A DNA stretch of 34,424 bases from an uncultured Sutterella sp. (GCA_905202595.1 CAJKSP010000022.1:1-34424), one strand, 5' to 3'; shown: positions 1 to 7,094, numbered from the stretch's first letter. The notes: generated from the sequence alone by a model not told the origin. Numbers and translations: made by a program.

Positions 1-267
1 CATGATGATCCGAGCGTGGCGTTCCTCGATCAGTCGATGGTCGACTGCATCAACAAGACGCTTTCGGAGCTCAATCCCCGCGAGGCGCAGGTGCTGCGCC
101 TGCGCTACGGCATCGGCACGAATCAGGACCATACGCTCGAGGAAGTGGGCCGCATGCTCGGCCTGACGCGCGAGCGCGTCCGTCAGATTGAATCGGCGGC
201 CATCCGCCGTCTGCGTCAGCCCGAAAAGAGCAAGACGCTGAAGGACTTCCTCGACAAGGCGGGCTGA
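1..267 (+). CDS. rpoD: RNA polymerase primary sigma factor RpoD, C-terminal end (partial)
   Basis: Only the last 88 codons are present; the reading frame is open from base 1 (H-D-D-P-S-V-A-F-L-D) and ends at the TGA at 265-267. The peptide is sigma-70 region 4: it has the NPREAQVLRLRYGI segment, then LEEVGRMLGLTRERVRQIE, the helix-turn-helix that contacts the -35 element, then the conserved IRRLRQPEKSK tail. In this family the C-terminal region 4 binds the promoter -35 hexamer and the core beta-flap. The ending FLDKAG is normal, so the gene looks intact at its 3' end. A perfect 9-bp hairpin follows the stop codon. The neighbouring CAU tRNA recalls the rpoD-ileX neighbourhood of enterobacteria. 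Confidence 0.96.
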   Translation, partial: HDDPSVAFLDQSMVDCINKTLSELNPREAQVLRLRYGIGTNQDHTLEEVGRMLGLTRERVRQIESAAIRRLRQPEKSKTLKDFLDKAG

Positions 268-280
268 TCCTCTTGTCGGG

Positions 281-304
281 AGCGGGGCGGCTTGACGCCC
301 CGCT
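281..304 (+). terminator. GC-rich hairpin after rpoD
   Basis: A perfect 9-bp stem (281-289 with 296-304) around a 6-nt loop starts 13 bp after the rpoD stop codon. No proper U-tract follows, so it may be a weak intrinsic terminator or a 3'-end stabilising hairpin. Confidence 0.5.
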
Positions 305-456
305 TCGTCCGGCAGAGCCCGGCAGCTTCGTCTGCATCCGACCTCAAGGCCAGGAATGCAGGCGCGGCCGCCGGGCTTTGCCGTTTCTTGCCGGTCAAAT
401 CGATGAAAAGCGGATGCCGCAGGCTCACTGCGCCGATGAAGCAGACCGCTTTCAGG

Positions 457-462
457 TACAAT
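457..462 (+). promoter_or_regulatory. Candidate -10 box for the tRNA-Ile2 gene
   Basis: TACAAT lies 21 bp before the tRNA 5' end, a sensible distance for a short tRNA leader. I could not find a convincing -35 hexamer at 16-18 bp, so the call rests on the -10 alone. Confidence 0.4.
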
Positions 463-483
463 GCATTTCTTCACTCAACCGGA

Positions 484-560
484 GGGCCTGTAGCCAAGTC
501 GGTTAAGGCAGCGGACTCATAATCCGCCTATCCTGGGTTCAAGTCCCAGCGGGCCCACCA
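484..560 (+). tRNA. tRNA-Ile2 (anticodon CAU)
   Basis: A complete cloverleaf can be drawn. The 7-bp acceptor stem pairs 484-490 (GGGCCTG) with 550-556 (CGGGCCC, one G-U), and the discriminator A and CCA are encoded at 557-560. The anticodon arm is GCGGA-CTCATAA-TCCGC, giving anticodon CAU, and the T arm is CTGGG-TTCAAGT-CCCAG. CAU tRNAs are elongator Met, initiator Met or Ile2 (lysidine-modified, reads AUA). The fully paired first acceptor base pair excludes initiator tRNA. The GGGCC-type acceptor and the position beside rpoD favour Ile2, as with enterobacterial ileX. The D arm is short, with only GCC/GGC pairing. Elongator Met remains the alternative. Confidence 0.9.
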
Positions 561-678
561 GTTCCTCCTTTCTTTCCATTCGTCCGGCTGAAGCCGTCCT
601 GCTCCATCCTTGATAGGCAGCGTCCGCTCGGACGCGAAGTGCCGCGCCTTCTGCGCTGCGGCGGAGATGTCAAGCAGG

Positions 679-2106
679 ATGCCTTCCTTTGAACAATTCG
701 GTCTAGATCCGCGAATTCTGTCGGCGATTGCCCGCCTGGGCTACCGCGAGCCTACGCCCATTCAGGTTCAGGCGATTCCCGTCGTCATGCGCGGCGGCGA
801 CGTCATGGGCGCGGCGCAGACTGGCACCGGCAAGACGGCCGGCTACGGTCTGCCGCTGATCGAGCGAATTCTCCCGAAGGCCAATACCTCTGCTTCTCCT
901 GCTCGTCATCCGGTGCGCGCGCTGGTGCTTGCGCCGACGCGAGAGCTGGCCGATCAGGTCAACGAAAATCTCGTTCAGTATGCGGCCGACACGCCCCTTC
1001 GCGCGGGCGTCGTCTACGGCGGCGTCGACATTCGCCCGCAGGCTGACATGCTGCGCCGCGGCGTTGAAATTCTGACGGCGACGCCGGGACGCCTGCTCGA
1101 CCACATCGAATCGCACGTTGTGAATCTGTCGCAGGTCGAGGTGGTGGTGCTCGACGAAGCGGACCGCATGCTCGACATGGGGTTTCTCCCGGACATCTCC
1201 CGCATTCTGCAGAAGCTTCCCGCGAATCGGCAGAGCCTGCTCTTCTCCGCTACGTTTTCGCCCGAGATCAAGCGTCTCGCGAAGAGCTTCCTCAAGGACG
1301 ATCCCGTCGTCATTGAGGTTGCGCGCGAGAACTCCACGGCTGAAACGGTGACGCAGGAGGTCTTTTCCGTTTCCGATCGGGACAAGACCGACGTGCTGAT
1401 CGACATGCTCAAGACGCGCGGTCCTGACGGCGGTCCGCTCGAGCAGGTGCTCGTCTTCGTCAACGCCAAAATCACCTGCCGTCGCCTTGCTCGCACGCTG
1501 CAGCGCGTCGGCATCAATGCCGATGCCATTCACGGCGACAAGACGCAGGAAGAGCGCCAGGCGGCGCTTGAAGGCTTCCGCACCGGCGCGATCCATGTGC
1601 TCGTGGCAACCGACGTGGCCGCCCGCGGCCTCGATATCAAGGAGCTGCCCTGCGTCATCAACTATGACGTGCCCTACAGCGCTGAAGACTACGTGCATCG
1701 CATCGGCCGCACGGGCCGCGCTGGCTCGAAGGGCGTGGCGACGATGCTCGCGACGCCGGGCGACGCCCGTCTGATCGAAGCGATCGAAAAGCTGACGAAG
1801 CAGACCTTCAAGCCGATTGCCGTGACGCCGATGCCGCGCAGCCGCCGCATCAGCGGGCCTCGCCGCAGCGGTGCTGACCGCGTCGATACGCCCGAGGACG
1901 AGAAGCTGGCCCGCGAGCGCGCACGTGCATATGTGCCGCCCTCTCAGCGGCTTCGCGATCCGATCTTCGACATGCCCTACATCGAGCATCCGGCGAAAGA
2001 CTCGGCGACTGCCGAGGAGCAGCAGCCCGCCTATCTTGAGCGGCGCGAGAAGAAGCGTCCGGTGGCGGCGCTTCTCGGCGGCTTCCGCCTGCCGCGCGGG
2101 GAATGA
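679..2106 (+). CDS. rhlE: DEAD-box ATP-dependent RNA helicase, RhlE type
   Basis: A 475-residue DEAD-box helicase that would unwind or remodel RNA duplexes, in this family linked to ribosome assembly and RNA decay. All core motifs are visible in order: Q motif GYREPTPIQ (about 21-29), motif I AQTGTGKT (46-53), Ia PTREL (86-90), Ib TPGR (135-138), II DEAD (159-162), III SAT (190-192), V ATDVAARGLD and VI HRIGRTGR. A basic, proline-rich tail of about 100 residues follows the second RecA domain, as in RhlE proteins. The start MPSFEQFGL matches the usual short N-terminus; an ATG four codons upstream (667) and a TTG at 610 are alternatives. A GGAG at 663-666 sits about 12 nt before 679. It is followed by a structured segment, not by an operon partner. 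Confidence 0.93.
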   Translation: MPSFEQFGLDPRILSAIARLGYREPTPIQVQAIPVVMRGGDVMGAAQTGTGKTAGYGLPLIERILPKANTSASPARHPVRALVLAPTRELADQVNENLVQYAADTPLRAGVVYGGVDIRPQADMLRRGVEILTATPGRLLDHIESHVVNLSQVEVVVLDEADRMLDMGFLPDISRILQKLPANRQSLLFSATFSPEIKRLAKSFLKDDPVVIEVARENSTAETVTQEVFSVSDRDKTDVLIDMLKTRGPDGGPLEQVLVFVNAKITCRRLARTLQRVGINADAIHGDKTQEERQAALEGFRTGAIHVLVATDVAARGLDIKELPCVINYDVPYSAEDYVHRIGRTGRAGSKGVATMLATPGDARLIEAIEKLTKQTFKPIAVTPMPRSRRISGPRRSGADRVDTPEDEKLARERARAYVPPSQRLRDPIFDMPYIEHPAKDSATAEEQQPAYLERREKKRPVAALLGGFRLPRGE

Positions 2107-2112
2107 CGATAT

Positions 2113-2141
2113 TTGCAATTTGCAAAGCGTCTTGGCAAAAT
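2113..2141 (+). promoter_or_regulatory. Candidate sigma-70 promoter downstream of rhlE
   Basis: TTGCAA (2113-2118), a 17-bp spacer and CAAAAT (2136-2141) lie in a short AT-rich patch containing a tandem TTTGCAA repeat (2112-2125). It would start a transcript near 2148, reading into the structured segment that ends at the terminator at 2276-2310. The -10 is only a moderate match. Confidence 0.3.
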
Positions 2142-2147
2142 AAACAA

Positions 2148-2310
2148 ATCGACATGACGAATTGAGACGCCTTGCGGCGTTTCATGCCAACCTGCCTTCC
2201 CGGGCAAGGTGGCCGGCTCCGGGCAACGGAGGCCATGCGGCCCGCTCTTTAAAGCGGGCAATGATTCGGGGAATCGCCTCTCGCGTCATTGTCGGCCGAG
2301 AGGCTTTTTT
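2148..2310 (+). ncRNA. Candidate structured small RNA or leader (unclassified)
   Basis: The intergenic region after rhlE holds a series of hairpins: a perfect 7-bp stem GCCCGCT/AGCGGGC (2240-2246 with 2253-2259), GC-rich pairing in the 2190-2236 stretch, and a final 8-bp stem plus T6. No reading frame here looks real. A possible promoter lies upstream. It could be a small RNA, a terminated leader for the AbrB-like gene, or just the extended 3' UTR of rhlE. I do not recognise a known riboswitch consensus. Confidence 0.35.
2276..2310 (+). terminator. Rho-independent terminator
   Basis: An 8-bp perfect stem GCCTCTCG/CGAGAGGC (2276-2283 with 2297-2304) is followed directly by six T residues (2305-2310). 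It ends rhlE or the candidate small RNA, and separates them from the AbrB-like gene. Confidence 0.8.
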
Positions 2311-2462
2311 GTCATCGCGAGCAGTCGGTGAGCCGGAAGGCTTTCCCGCCGCAGCGGCAGGGTCGGAACGCCCCTGCAGAAGCCAAAGCGTTCCGGGCGG
2401 ATTTGTTTCCGGATTGCCGAGCCCGGCAGCGTGCCGAAGGCGGCTAAAGAGGAGAGATGGCG

Positions 2463-2702
2463 ATGTCGCACCGACTCACAATCAAGGGACAGGTCACGAT
2501 CCCTAAGGAAATTCGTGATTTCCTCGGCCTCGAGGAAGGGAGTTCCTGCGGGGAGTTTGCCGTCGGTCCCGACGGCACGGTCACGGTCAGGAAAGCGGGC
2601 GAAACCCGGCCGCGCGCTGAGCGCCGCCGGAGCATCCGTGCGGCGTCCTCGCGCCGCACGCCGACGGGCGGCGTTCTGGCGCTGCTTGCCGGCGGCTTCT
2701 GA
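2463..2702 (+). CDS. AbrB/MazE/SpoVT-family DNA-binding protein
   Basis: A 79-residue protein whose N-terminal half is a swapped-hairpin AbrB domain: SHRLTIKGQVTIPKEIRDFLGL followed by a G-rich turn and a beta pair ending TVTVRKAG. This domain binds DNA as a dimer in antitoxins and in transition-state regulators. The C-terminal 35 residues are Arg/Ala-rich without a recognisable domain. The start at 2463 leaves 8 nt from the GGAG at 2451-2454; the ATG at 2457 is too close to it but possible. No toxin gene (PIN or MazF type) lies next to it, so an addiction role is not supported here. It stands alone between two terminators. The target is unknown. Confidence 0.75.
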   Translation: MSHRLTIKGQVTIPKEIRDFLGLEEGSSCGEFAVGPDGTVTVRKAGETRPRAERRRSIRAASSRRTPTGGVLALLAGGF

Positions 2703-2772
2703 AGCCGGCCCCGCAGACCGCGCGCTGCATGCCTCGAGGAGGCACCTGGCGGCCGCAGTCGGAACGGATTCG

Positions 2773-2810
2773 AAAGGCACCCGGAGCGCGGCTTCGAGGT
2801 GCCTTTTCTC
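2773..2810 (+). terminator. Rho-independent terminator after the AbrB-like gene
   Basis: A 9-bp perfect stem AAAGGCACC/GGTGCCTTT (2773-2781 with 2798-2806) runs into a short T-rich tail (TTTTCTC). Confidence 0.7.
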
Positions 2811-2859
2811 TTGCCTTGAAAGCGCTCCTCGGCAGGTTGGCCGCCTTTCTTTAGGCAAC

Positions 2860-2896
2860 AAAAAAGCTCCAAAGGCCTTCATCCAACCTTGGAGCT
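2860..2896 (-). terminator. Terminator of the tRNA-Glu transcript
   Basis: Read on the minus strand, AGCTCCAA (complement of 2889-2896) pairs with TTGGAGCT (complement of 2865-2872) and is followed by a run of six T (complement of 2860-2865). It lies 27 bp past the tRNA 3' end. Confidence 0.85.
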
Positions 2897-2906
2897 GATC
2901 GACATT

Positions 2907-3008
2907 ATTCACTGAAAGGAAGTGGCGTCCCCATCCGGATTCGAACCGGAGTTCACAGCGTGAGAGGCTGTTGTCCTGGGCCTCTAGACGATAGGGACCT
3001 CAGTGAAT
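2907..3008 (-). repeat. 9-bp inverted repeat flanking tRNA-Glu
   Basis: ATTCACTGA at 2907-2915 and its perfect complement TCAGTGAAT at 3000-3008 bracket the tRNA gene, 7 bp past its 3' end and 1 bp before its 5' end. In the primary transcript the 5' leader and 3' trailer would pair, extending the acceptor helix. Confidence 0.75.
2923..2998 (-). tRNA. tRNA-Glu (anticodon CUC)
   Basis: On the minus strand the acceptor stem is GTCCCTA/TGGGGAC, with GCCA encoded at the 3' end (2923-2926). The D arm resembles bacterial tRNA-Glu (ATCGTCTAGAGGCCCAGGAC). The anticodon arm is ACAGC-CTCTCAC-GCTGT, giving CUC, and the T arm is CTCCGG-TTCGAAT-CCGGA. CUC reads the GAG codon only; most bacteria rely on a UUC tRNA-Glu, so this is probably an additional isoacceptor suited to a GC-rich genome. 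It has its own promoter and terminator and sits next to gltX on the same strand. Confidence 0.95.
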
Positions 3009-3017
3009 AGGTGATGA

Positions 3018-3046
3018 ATTCTAGGGTGTCTTTTTGAAAAAAGCAA
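3018..3046 (-). promoter_or_regulatory. Sigma-70 promoter of tRNA-Glu
   Basis: On the minus strand TTGCTT (complement of 3041-3046), a 17-bp spacer and TAGAAT (complement of 3018-3023) form a strong promoter. An A/T-rich stretch lies upstream (3047-3150). The predicted start near 3011 gives a leader of about 12 nt, which includes the leader half of the flanking inverted repeat. Confidence 0.75.
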
Positions 3047-3111
3047 GAGTGAAAAATAAAAGTTCTTTGAGCAGGTTGCCGTCGGATGGCTGAGAATCCA
3101 ATTATTTATAA

Positions 3112-3133
3112 AAATATCAATGAAATGATATTT
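3112..3133. repeat. AT-only perfect hairpin between gltX and tRNA-Glu
   Basis: AAATATCA (3112-3119) and TGATATTT (3126-3133) form a perfect 8-bp inverted repeat around a 6-nt loop, inside an AT-rich island in a GC-rich genome. It could be a protein-binding site or part of an UP-like region for the tRNA-Glu promoter. Confidence 0.45.
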
Positions 3134-3153
3134 CTGATCATCTGAATGGATGA

Positions 3154-3193
3154 ACAAAAATAAATGAAGGGCGCCGCATCAGCGGCGCCCTTC
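3154..3193 (-). terminator. Rho-independent terminator of gltX
   Basis: A 12-bp perfect stem GAAGGGCGCCGC/GCGGCGCCCTTC (3166-3177 with 3182-3193) with loop ATCA. On the minus strand it runs into CATTTATTTTTG, a good U-rich tail. It starts 32 bp after the gltX stop codon. Confidence 0.88.
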
Positions 3194-3225
3194 GGAGCTA
3201 GACAGCTGCCGGAACTCGGCTTCGC

Positions 3226-4620
3226 TTAGGCGAGTGCCGCCTTGATGCGATCGAGAACCTTCTCACGGCCGATCATGCAGAGCGTGATGTCAATCTGAGG
3301 CGTGCGGTCGGCAGCGCAGACAATGACGCGCAGCGGCGTGGCAAGCACCTTCATCGGAATGCCCTGCTCAGCCATGACGGCCTGGATGGCGCCGTAGACG
3401 GAGGCTGCATTGACTTCTTCGAGCGCGGCGAGCTTGTCGGCGAAGAGCGCAAGCGCTTCGCGGCCGCCGTTGGCGAGCGCCGCCGCCGCCTTTTCGGCGT
3501 CGGGCGCTTCGTGCTTGTAGAAGAAAAGCATGGCATCGGCGAGCTTTTCGAGCGTGCCGGAGCGGCTCTTCAGCAAGCCGCAGGCCGCAGCCAGATCCGG
3601 ACCTTCTGCAATGACGCCGCCGCGGGCTTCAACGCGCGGCTTCACGAGTTCGGCCAGACGAGCGTCGTCGGCTTCCTTCATGTACTGCTGGTTGAGCCAT
3701 TCGAGCTTCTTCCAGTCGATGCGGGCCGATGCGCGCGAGCAGTCGGAGAGGTCGAAGACGCGGGCGAGCTCGTCGCGGCTGAACTTCTCCATGTTGCCGT
3801 GGCCCCAGCCGAGGCGGGCGAGGTAGTTGAAGATCGCTTCCGGGAGGTAGCCCTGCTTCTCGTACTCGAGCACGGAGACGGTGCCGTGGCGCTTGGAGAG
3901 CTTCTGGCCGTCCGGGCCGCAGATGAGGGGCAGATGCGCAAAGACCGGCACTTCAGCGCCGAGCGCATGGTAGATGTTGATCTGGCGCGGCGTGTTGTTG
4001 ATGTGGTCGGCGCCGCGGATGACGTGGCTCACCTTCATGTCCCAGTCGTCCACCACCACAGCGAAGTTGTAGGTGGGGATGCCGTTGCGCATGATGATGA
4101 GGTCGTCGAGCTCGCTGTTGGCCACAGTGATCGGTCCGTACACCGCATCGTTCCACGTGACGGAGCCTTCGTCGGGATTGCGGAAGCGGATCACGGGCTT
4201 CACGCCCTCAGGAATGGGCTTGCTCTTGCAGTTTTCAGGGCGCCAGCGGCCGTCGTAGCGAGGCTTGAGGCCGAGCGCCTTCTGCTTCTCGCGCATTTCG
4301 TCGAGCTCTTCGGGCGTGGCGTAGCAGTAATAGGCTTTGCCTTCATCGAGGAGCTTCTGAGCGACTTCCTGATAGCGGGCGAGGCGGTCCATCTGATAGA
4401 TCGGGCCTTCGTCGTAGTCAAGGTTGAGCCACTTCATGCCGTCGAGAATCACCTGCACGGCCTCCTTGGTGGAGCGGACCTGATCGGTGTCCTCGATGCG
4501 CAGCAGGAACTTGCCGCCGAAGTGGCGGGCGACGGCCCAGCAGTAAATGGCTGTGCGGGCCGTGCCGAGGTGCATCATGCCCGTAGGACTCGGCGCGATG
4601 CGGGTGCGGATTTCTTTCAT
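3226..4620 (-). CDS. gltX: Glutamate--tRNA ligase
   Basis: A 464-residue class I aminoacyl-tRNA synthetase that activates glutamate with ATP and charges tRNA-Glu. The start MKEIRTRIAPSPTG is the classical N-terminus. The HIGH-type motif is HLGT at 17-20 and the KMSKS-type motif is KLSKR at 240-244, and length is normal. The frame stays open upstream to 4788, but that extension is not family-like. The DNA just before the ATG has only a weak AGAAG ribosome site. The neighbouring gene on the same strand is tRNA-Glu(CUC), so enzyme and substrate tRNA are clustered, though each has its own terminator. Whether it also mischarges tRNA-Gln cannot be told from this sequence. Confidence 0.97.
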   Translation of the reverse strand: MKEIRTRIAPSPTGMMHLGTARTAIYCWAVARHFGGKFLLRIEDTDQVRSTKEAVQVILDGMKWLNLDYDEGPIYQMDRLARYQEVAQKLLDEGKAYYCYATPEELDEMREKQKALGLKPRYDGRWRPENCKSKPIPEGVKPVIRFRNPDEGSVTWNDAVYGPITVANSELDDLIIMRNGIPTYNFAVVVDDWDMKVSHVIRGADHINNTPRQINIYHALGAEVPVFAHLPLICGPDGQKLSKRHGTVSVLEYEKQGYLPEAIFNYLARLGWGHGNMEKFSRDELARVFDLSDCSRASARIDWKKLEWLNQQYMKEADDARLAELVKPRVEARGGVIAEGPDLAAACGLLKSRSGTLEKLADAMLFFYKHEAPDAEKAAAALANGGREALALFADKLAALEEVNAASVYGAIQAVMAEQGIPMKVLATPLRVIVCAADRTPQIDITLCMIGREKVLDRIKAALA

Positions 4621-4704
4621 TGTTTGTGACTCTTCTATTGCGGTCGATTCGGACGCGGAGGCGGCGCGTCCCGCCGCGGCTGGCCCGAAGCGCTCGGGCG
4701 TCAA

Positions 4705-4727
4705 GCCGAACTGAATTCGGCATTCTA
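4705..4727 (-). promoter_or_regulatory. Possible gltX promoter -10 and start-site hairpin
   Basis: On the minus strand TAGAAT (complement of 4722-4727) is a good -10 hexamer about 100 bp before the gltX ATG. It is followed at once by a 6-bp hairpin GCCGAA/TTCGGC (4705-4721). No clear -35 was found. Confidence 0.3.
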
Positions 4728-4795
4728 ACGGTTGGAGTTGAGGCCTCGCTGAAGAGCGGGCGTCGGCGAGCAGGCGCAGCCCCTCCAAAAGCGCA

Positions 4796-4829
4796 AAGCG
4801 CGCTGCGCCGAGAAGGGCGCAGCGCGCTT
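4796..4829 (-). terminator. Hairpin terminator after the DUF401 transporter gene
   Basis: A perfect 14-bp stem AAGCGCGCTGCGCC/GGCGCAGCGCGCTT (4796-4809 with 4816-4829) around a 6-nt loop lies 39 bp past the stop codon of the minus-strand transporter gene. Its minus-strand continuation is TTGCGCTTTTGG, a modest T-rich tail. Confidence 0.65.
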
Positions 4830-4867
4830 GAATGGCGCTTGGGCGCCGGCTATTGCGCCGGCACGGC

Positions 4868-6094
4868 TCAATACGGCCAAGTGAAATATGTGTAGATCGA
4901 GAAGATCGTCACGATCGGAATGAGAATTTCCACGACGTACTTCAGCGTTGAAAGGAAGCTTGCTTTGAAGTAGTCGACCGAAATGGTGAAGCAGAGATGT
5001 ACCGGCGTCACCATCTGGCCGGTCATGCCGAAGACGAGGCCGAGGCCGGCGTACTCGAGGCTGCCTGAAGCCAGCGAGGCGGCGATCGGCATCACGATCG
5101 GCACATAGCCCTGGCTCATGCCGGTGAGCGCGCCGATGAGGAACGACAGCGCGGCGAAGATCACCGGAGTCGGCAGGGGAGCCGACTGCATCGAGGAGAC
5201 GATCTGCGCCAGCACGCCCGTGTTCGTGAGAAGGCCGATGAAGAACAGAATGCAGCAGACGTTCAGGAGCAGCTTCCAGTCGAGCGCGCCCTTGAAGATC
5301 TCAATCGGGTCTGCATGGCGTCCGACGGCTCGCAGAAGCGGAATCATGGCGACCGTGACGAGTCCCATGGCAATCGAAGCCGAGAGATTGAAGGCGATCA
5401 TGAGGACGAGGTTGGCGATCACGGGCGAGAGCGCCAGGACGACGTCGAAGATGTTCTTGCGGCGCTCTTCGTTCGAGAGCGTTTCTTTGGAGATGTGGTC
5501 GAACTTCTTGAGCGGGCGCATCAGCACCAGCCAGCCGAAGAGGAAGCAGAGTCCGGAGAACCACAGCAGGTGCAGCACGAGGTCCGAGAGATGGATGCCG
5601 CAGATGGCCGTTGCCAGAATCATGCCCGGAATTGTGGGGCTGGCCACTTCAAAGATGTGGCGGAACCAAAAGTTGATGGCGGCTTTTGATTCGGGCTTGA
5701 TCGGCATTTTGGCGCTGGCGGCGGCAACGATCGGCGCGGAGAAGCGCGCGCCGCCCAGGCTGGGCAGAAAGCCGAGGAAGCAGGGCATCGTTGCGAGCGT
5801 GACGCGGGTGGAGGCAAAGAGCCGGTTGAGCGCCTTCACCATGCCGTCAAGCGTGCCTGACTTGCGCAGCTCGATCTCAAGGCACATCACGAAGTAGAGC
5901 GAGAAGAGCAGGTCGTATGTGCGCGGCAGCTTCGCCGTCATGATCGCCGAGGCTTCCAGCGTGCCGAGCGTGCGGTCCGTGCAGATCCAGAGAACCAGAC
6001 CGCCGGCCAGAATAGCAATGCCGATTGGCTTGTGCAGCCGCAGAATCGCCACGATGACGACGACGGCTAAGAAAATAACGAGAAAAATATTCAT
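4868..6094 (-). CDS. DUF401-family integral membrane transporter
   Basis: A 408-residue polytopic membrane protein starting MNIFLVIFLAVVVIVAIL. About ten hydrophobic segments are visible. The segments FLPSLGGARFSAPIV and ALTGMSQGYVPIVMP, in the two halves, are glycine-rich hairpin-like loops typical of ion-transporter-superfamily permeases such as DUF401 and citrate/gluconate-type carriers. The conserved early motif LRKSGTLDGMVKALNRL also fits DUF401. The substrate is unknown; an organic anion is a reasonable guess from the superfamily only. An open-frame extension to 6286 is not used: the chosen ATG has GAGG 6 nt upstream. The gene appears monocistronic, with a strong hairpin after it and queH behind it on the same strand. 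Confidence 0.8.
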   Translation of the reverse strand: MNIFLVIFLAVVVIVAILRLHKPIGIAILAGGLVLWICTDRTLGTLEASAIMTAKLPRTYDLLFSLYFVMCLEIELRKSGTLDGMVKALNRLFASTRVTLATMPCFLGFLPSLGGARFSAPIVAAASAKMPIKPESKAAINFWFRHIFEVASPTIPGMILATAICGIHLSDLVLHLLWFSGLCFLFGWLVLMRPLKKFDHISKETLSNEERRKNIFDVVLALSPVIANLVLMIAFNLSASIAMGLVTVAMIPLLRAVGRHADPIEIFKGALDWKLLLNVCCILFFIGLLTNTGVLAQIVSSMQSAPLPTPVIFAALSFLIGALTGMSQGYVPIVMPIAASLASGSLEYAGLGLVFGMTGQMVTPVHLCFTISVDYFKASFLSTLKYVVEILIPIVTIFSIYTYFTWPY

Positions 6095-6242
6095 AGAGAG
6101 CCTCGCCCGATCAGGAAGACAGGCGCTGTAGCGATGTTGCACCAGAAGCGCGCCGCCGCAGAAAGGGGGCGAGGCGCACGCCGGGCTCCGAGAATGATTG
6201 CTGATTTCCCAGGCGTGCGACTTGTTCGCCGGCAAAAACCGC

Positions 6243-7046
6243 CTAAAGTCCGGCTGGCGAGCCGGAGTGGTCAGATCCGTGCGCATCGCCGCCGCTGGGG
6301 TCGGGCAGCGAGGCGACGAAGCTCCTCACATACGCAGGCAGCTCCTCGGCGGGACGCGCTTTGAGGTGTCCCATGGAAAATTCGCAGCCGCACCAGAGCT
6401 GGTTGTAGAAGCCTTCGGCCTTGAGAAGCTCGCCTCTGCGATTCTGAAGGCCGCCTTTGCGCCAATTCATGTCCCAGTAGCGGACGCCGGGCACCAGGCG
6501 TTCGGCTTCAGCGGCAGCGTCGCGAATTTGGTCAAGCCGCTTCCAGCGGCTGCCGGCCAGCGTTGTCGTGAAGAGCTCGATGCCGAGCGATCGGGCGGCC
6601 TGTGCGGCGGCAAGGAGCCGGACGCCGAAGCAGACCCGGCAGCGCGGTCCGCGCTCCGGCGCCGACTCCAGTCCTCTGACGGCTTCCCGCCAGCGCGCAT
6701 GGTCGTAGTCGGCGTCGATGAAGGGGACGCCGAGCTTTTCGCAGTAGCGCTGGCATTCGCGCTTGCGCACGAGGTATTCGGCTTCGGGAAAGATGTTGGG
6801 ATTGAAGTAGAAGACGGTAGGTGCAAAGCCGTGGCCGCGCATCCATTCAAGAATGGCTGAAGAGCAGGGCGCGCAGCAGCTGTGAAGCAGCACTGGCTGC
6901 GGCGCAGCGCCTTCCGCGGCGGGCGGGTAGCGCCGAGCGTCGCCCGGATCTCCCGGGAGCAGGCAGCAGGAGGAAGCGGCGCCGGCATGCGGCGCAGAGG
7001 ACGAATGATCAGACATAGGCGCGGCAAAGAGTCCGGAGAACATCAT
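6243..7046 (-). CDS. queH: Epoxyqueuosine reductase QueH
   Basis: A 267-residue QueH (DUF208) protein, which performs the last step of queuosine synthesis by reducing epoxyqueuosine to queuosine in the tRNA wobble position; it is the non-cobalamin alternative to QueG. Visible family marks are HSCCAPC (55-61), FYFNPNIFPEAEY, the DYDHARW segment, the RCRVC pair (C136, C139), TTTLAGSRWK and the C-terminal FYNQLWCGCEFS. The four cysteines and the CGC are in the expected places for Fe-S/iron binding. The first 50 residues are low-complexity and poorly conserved; ATG 7016 (MSDHSSS) is an alternative start, and neither start has a strong ribosome site. It lies 48 bp after imuB, possibly co-transcribed. 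Confidence 0.92.
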   Translation of the reverse strand: MMFSGLFAAPMSDHSSSAPHAGAASSCCLLPGDPGDARRYPPAAEGAAPQPVLLHSCCAPCSSAILEWMRGHGFAPTVFYFNPNIFPEAEYLVRKRECQRYCEKLGVPFIDADYDHARWREAVRGLESAPERGPRCRVCFGVRLLAAAQAARSLGIELFTTTLAGSRWKRLDQIRDAAAEAERLVPGVRYWDMNWRKGGLQNRRGELLKAEGFYNQLWCGCEFSMGHLKARPAEELPAYVRSFVASLPDPSGGDAHGSDHSGSPAGL

Positions 7047-7094
7047 TGCCGCAGATGATACGGGAAGCGCCGGCGCATGAAGCGGCGCTCTATT

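Noticed and set aside
703..2118. A 471-codon open frame on the minus strand opposite rhlE
   Set aside because: The product is Arg/His/Ala-rich with no domain, and it mirrors the codon pattern of the strongly supported helicase gene. It is an antisense shadow of a GC-rich gene.
2311..2456. Possible 4.5S (SRP) or other known RNA from the GCCGGAAGG-like string near 2333
   Set aside because: The conserved SRP GGTCAGGTCCGGAAGGAAGCAGCC core is not present, and flanking complementarity does not form the SRP hairpin.
3511..4629. A 372-codon plus-strand frame opposite gltX
   Set aside because: The Val/Ala/Glu-rich product has no domain, and the minus strand has both synthetase signature motifs.
4840..4863. 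Hairpin at GCGCCGGC-N4-GCGCCGGC
   Set aside because: The two arms are direct rather than inverted copies; any pairing is only the self-complementarity of GCGCCGGC-like DNA.
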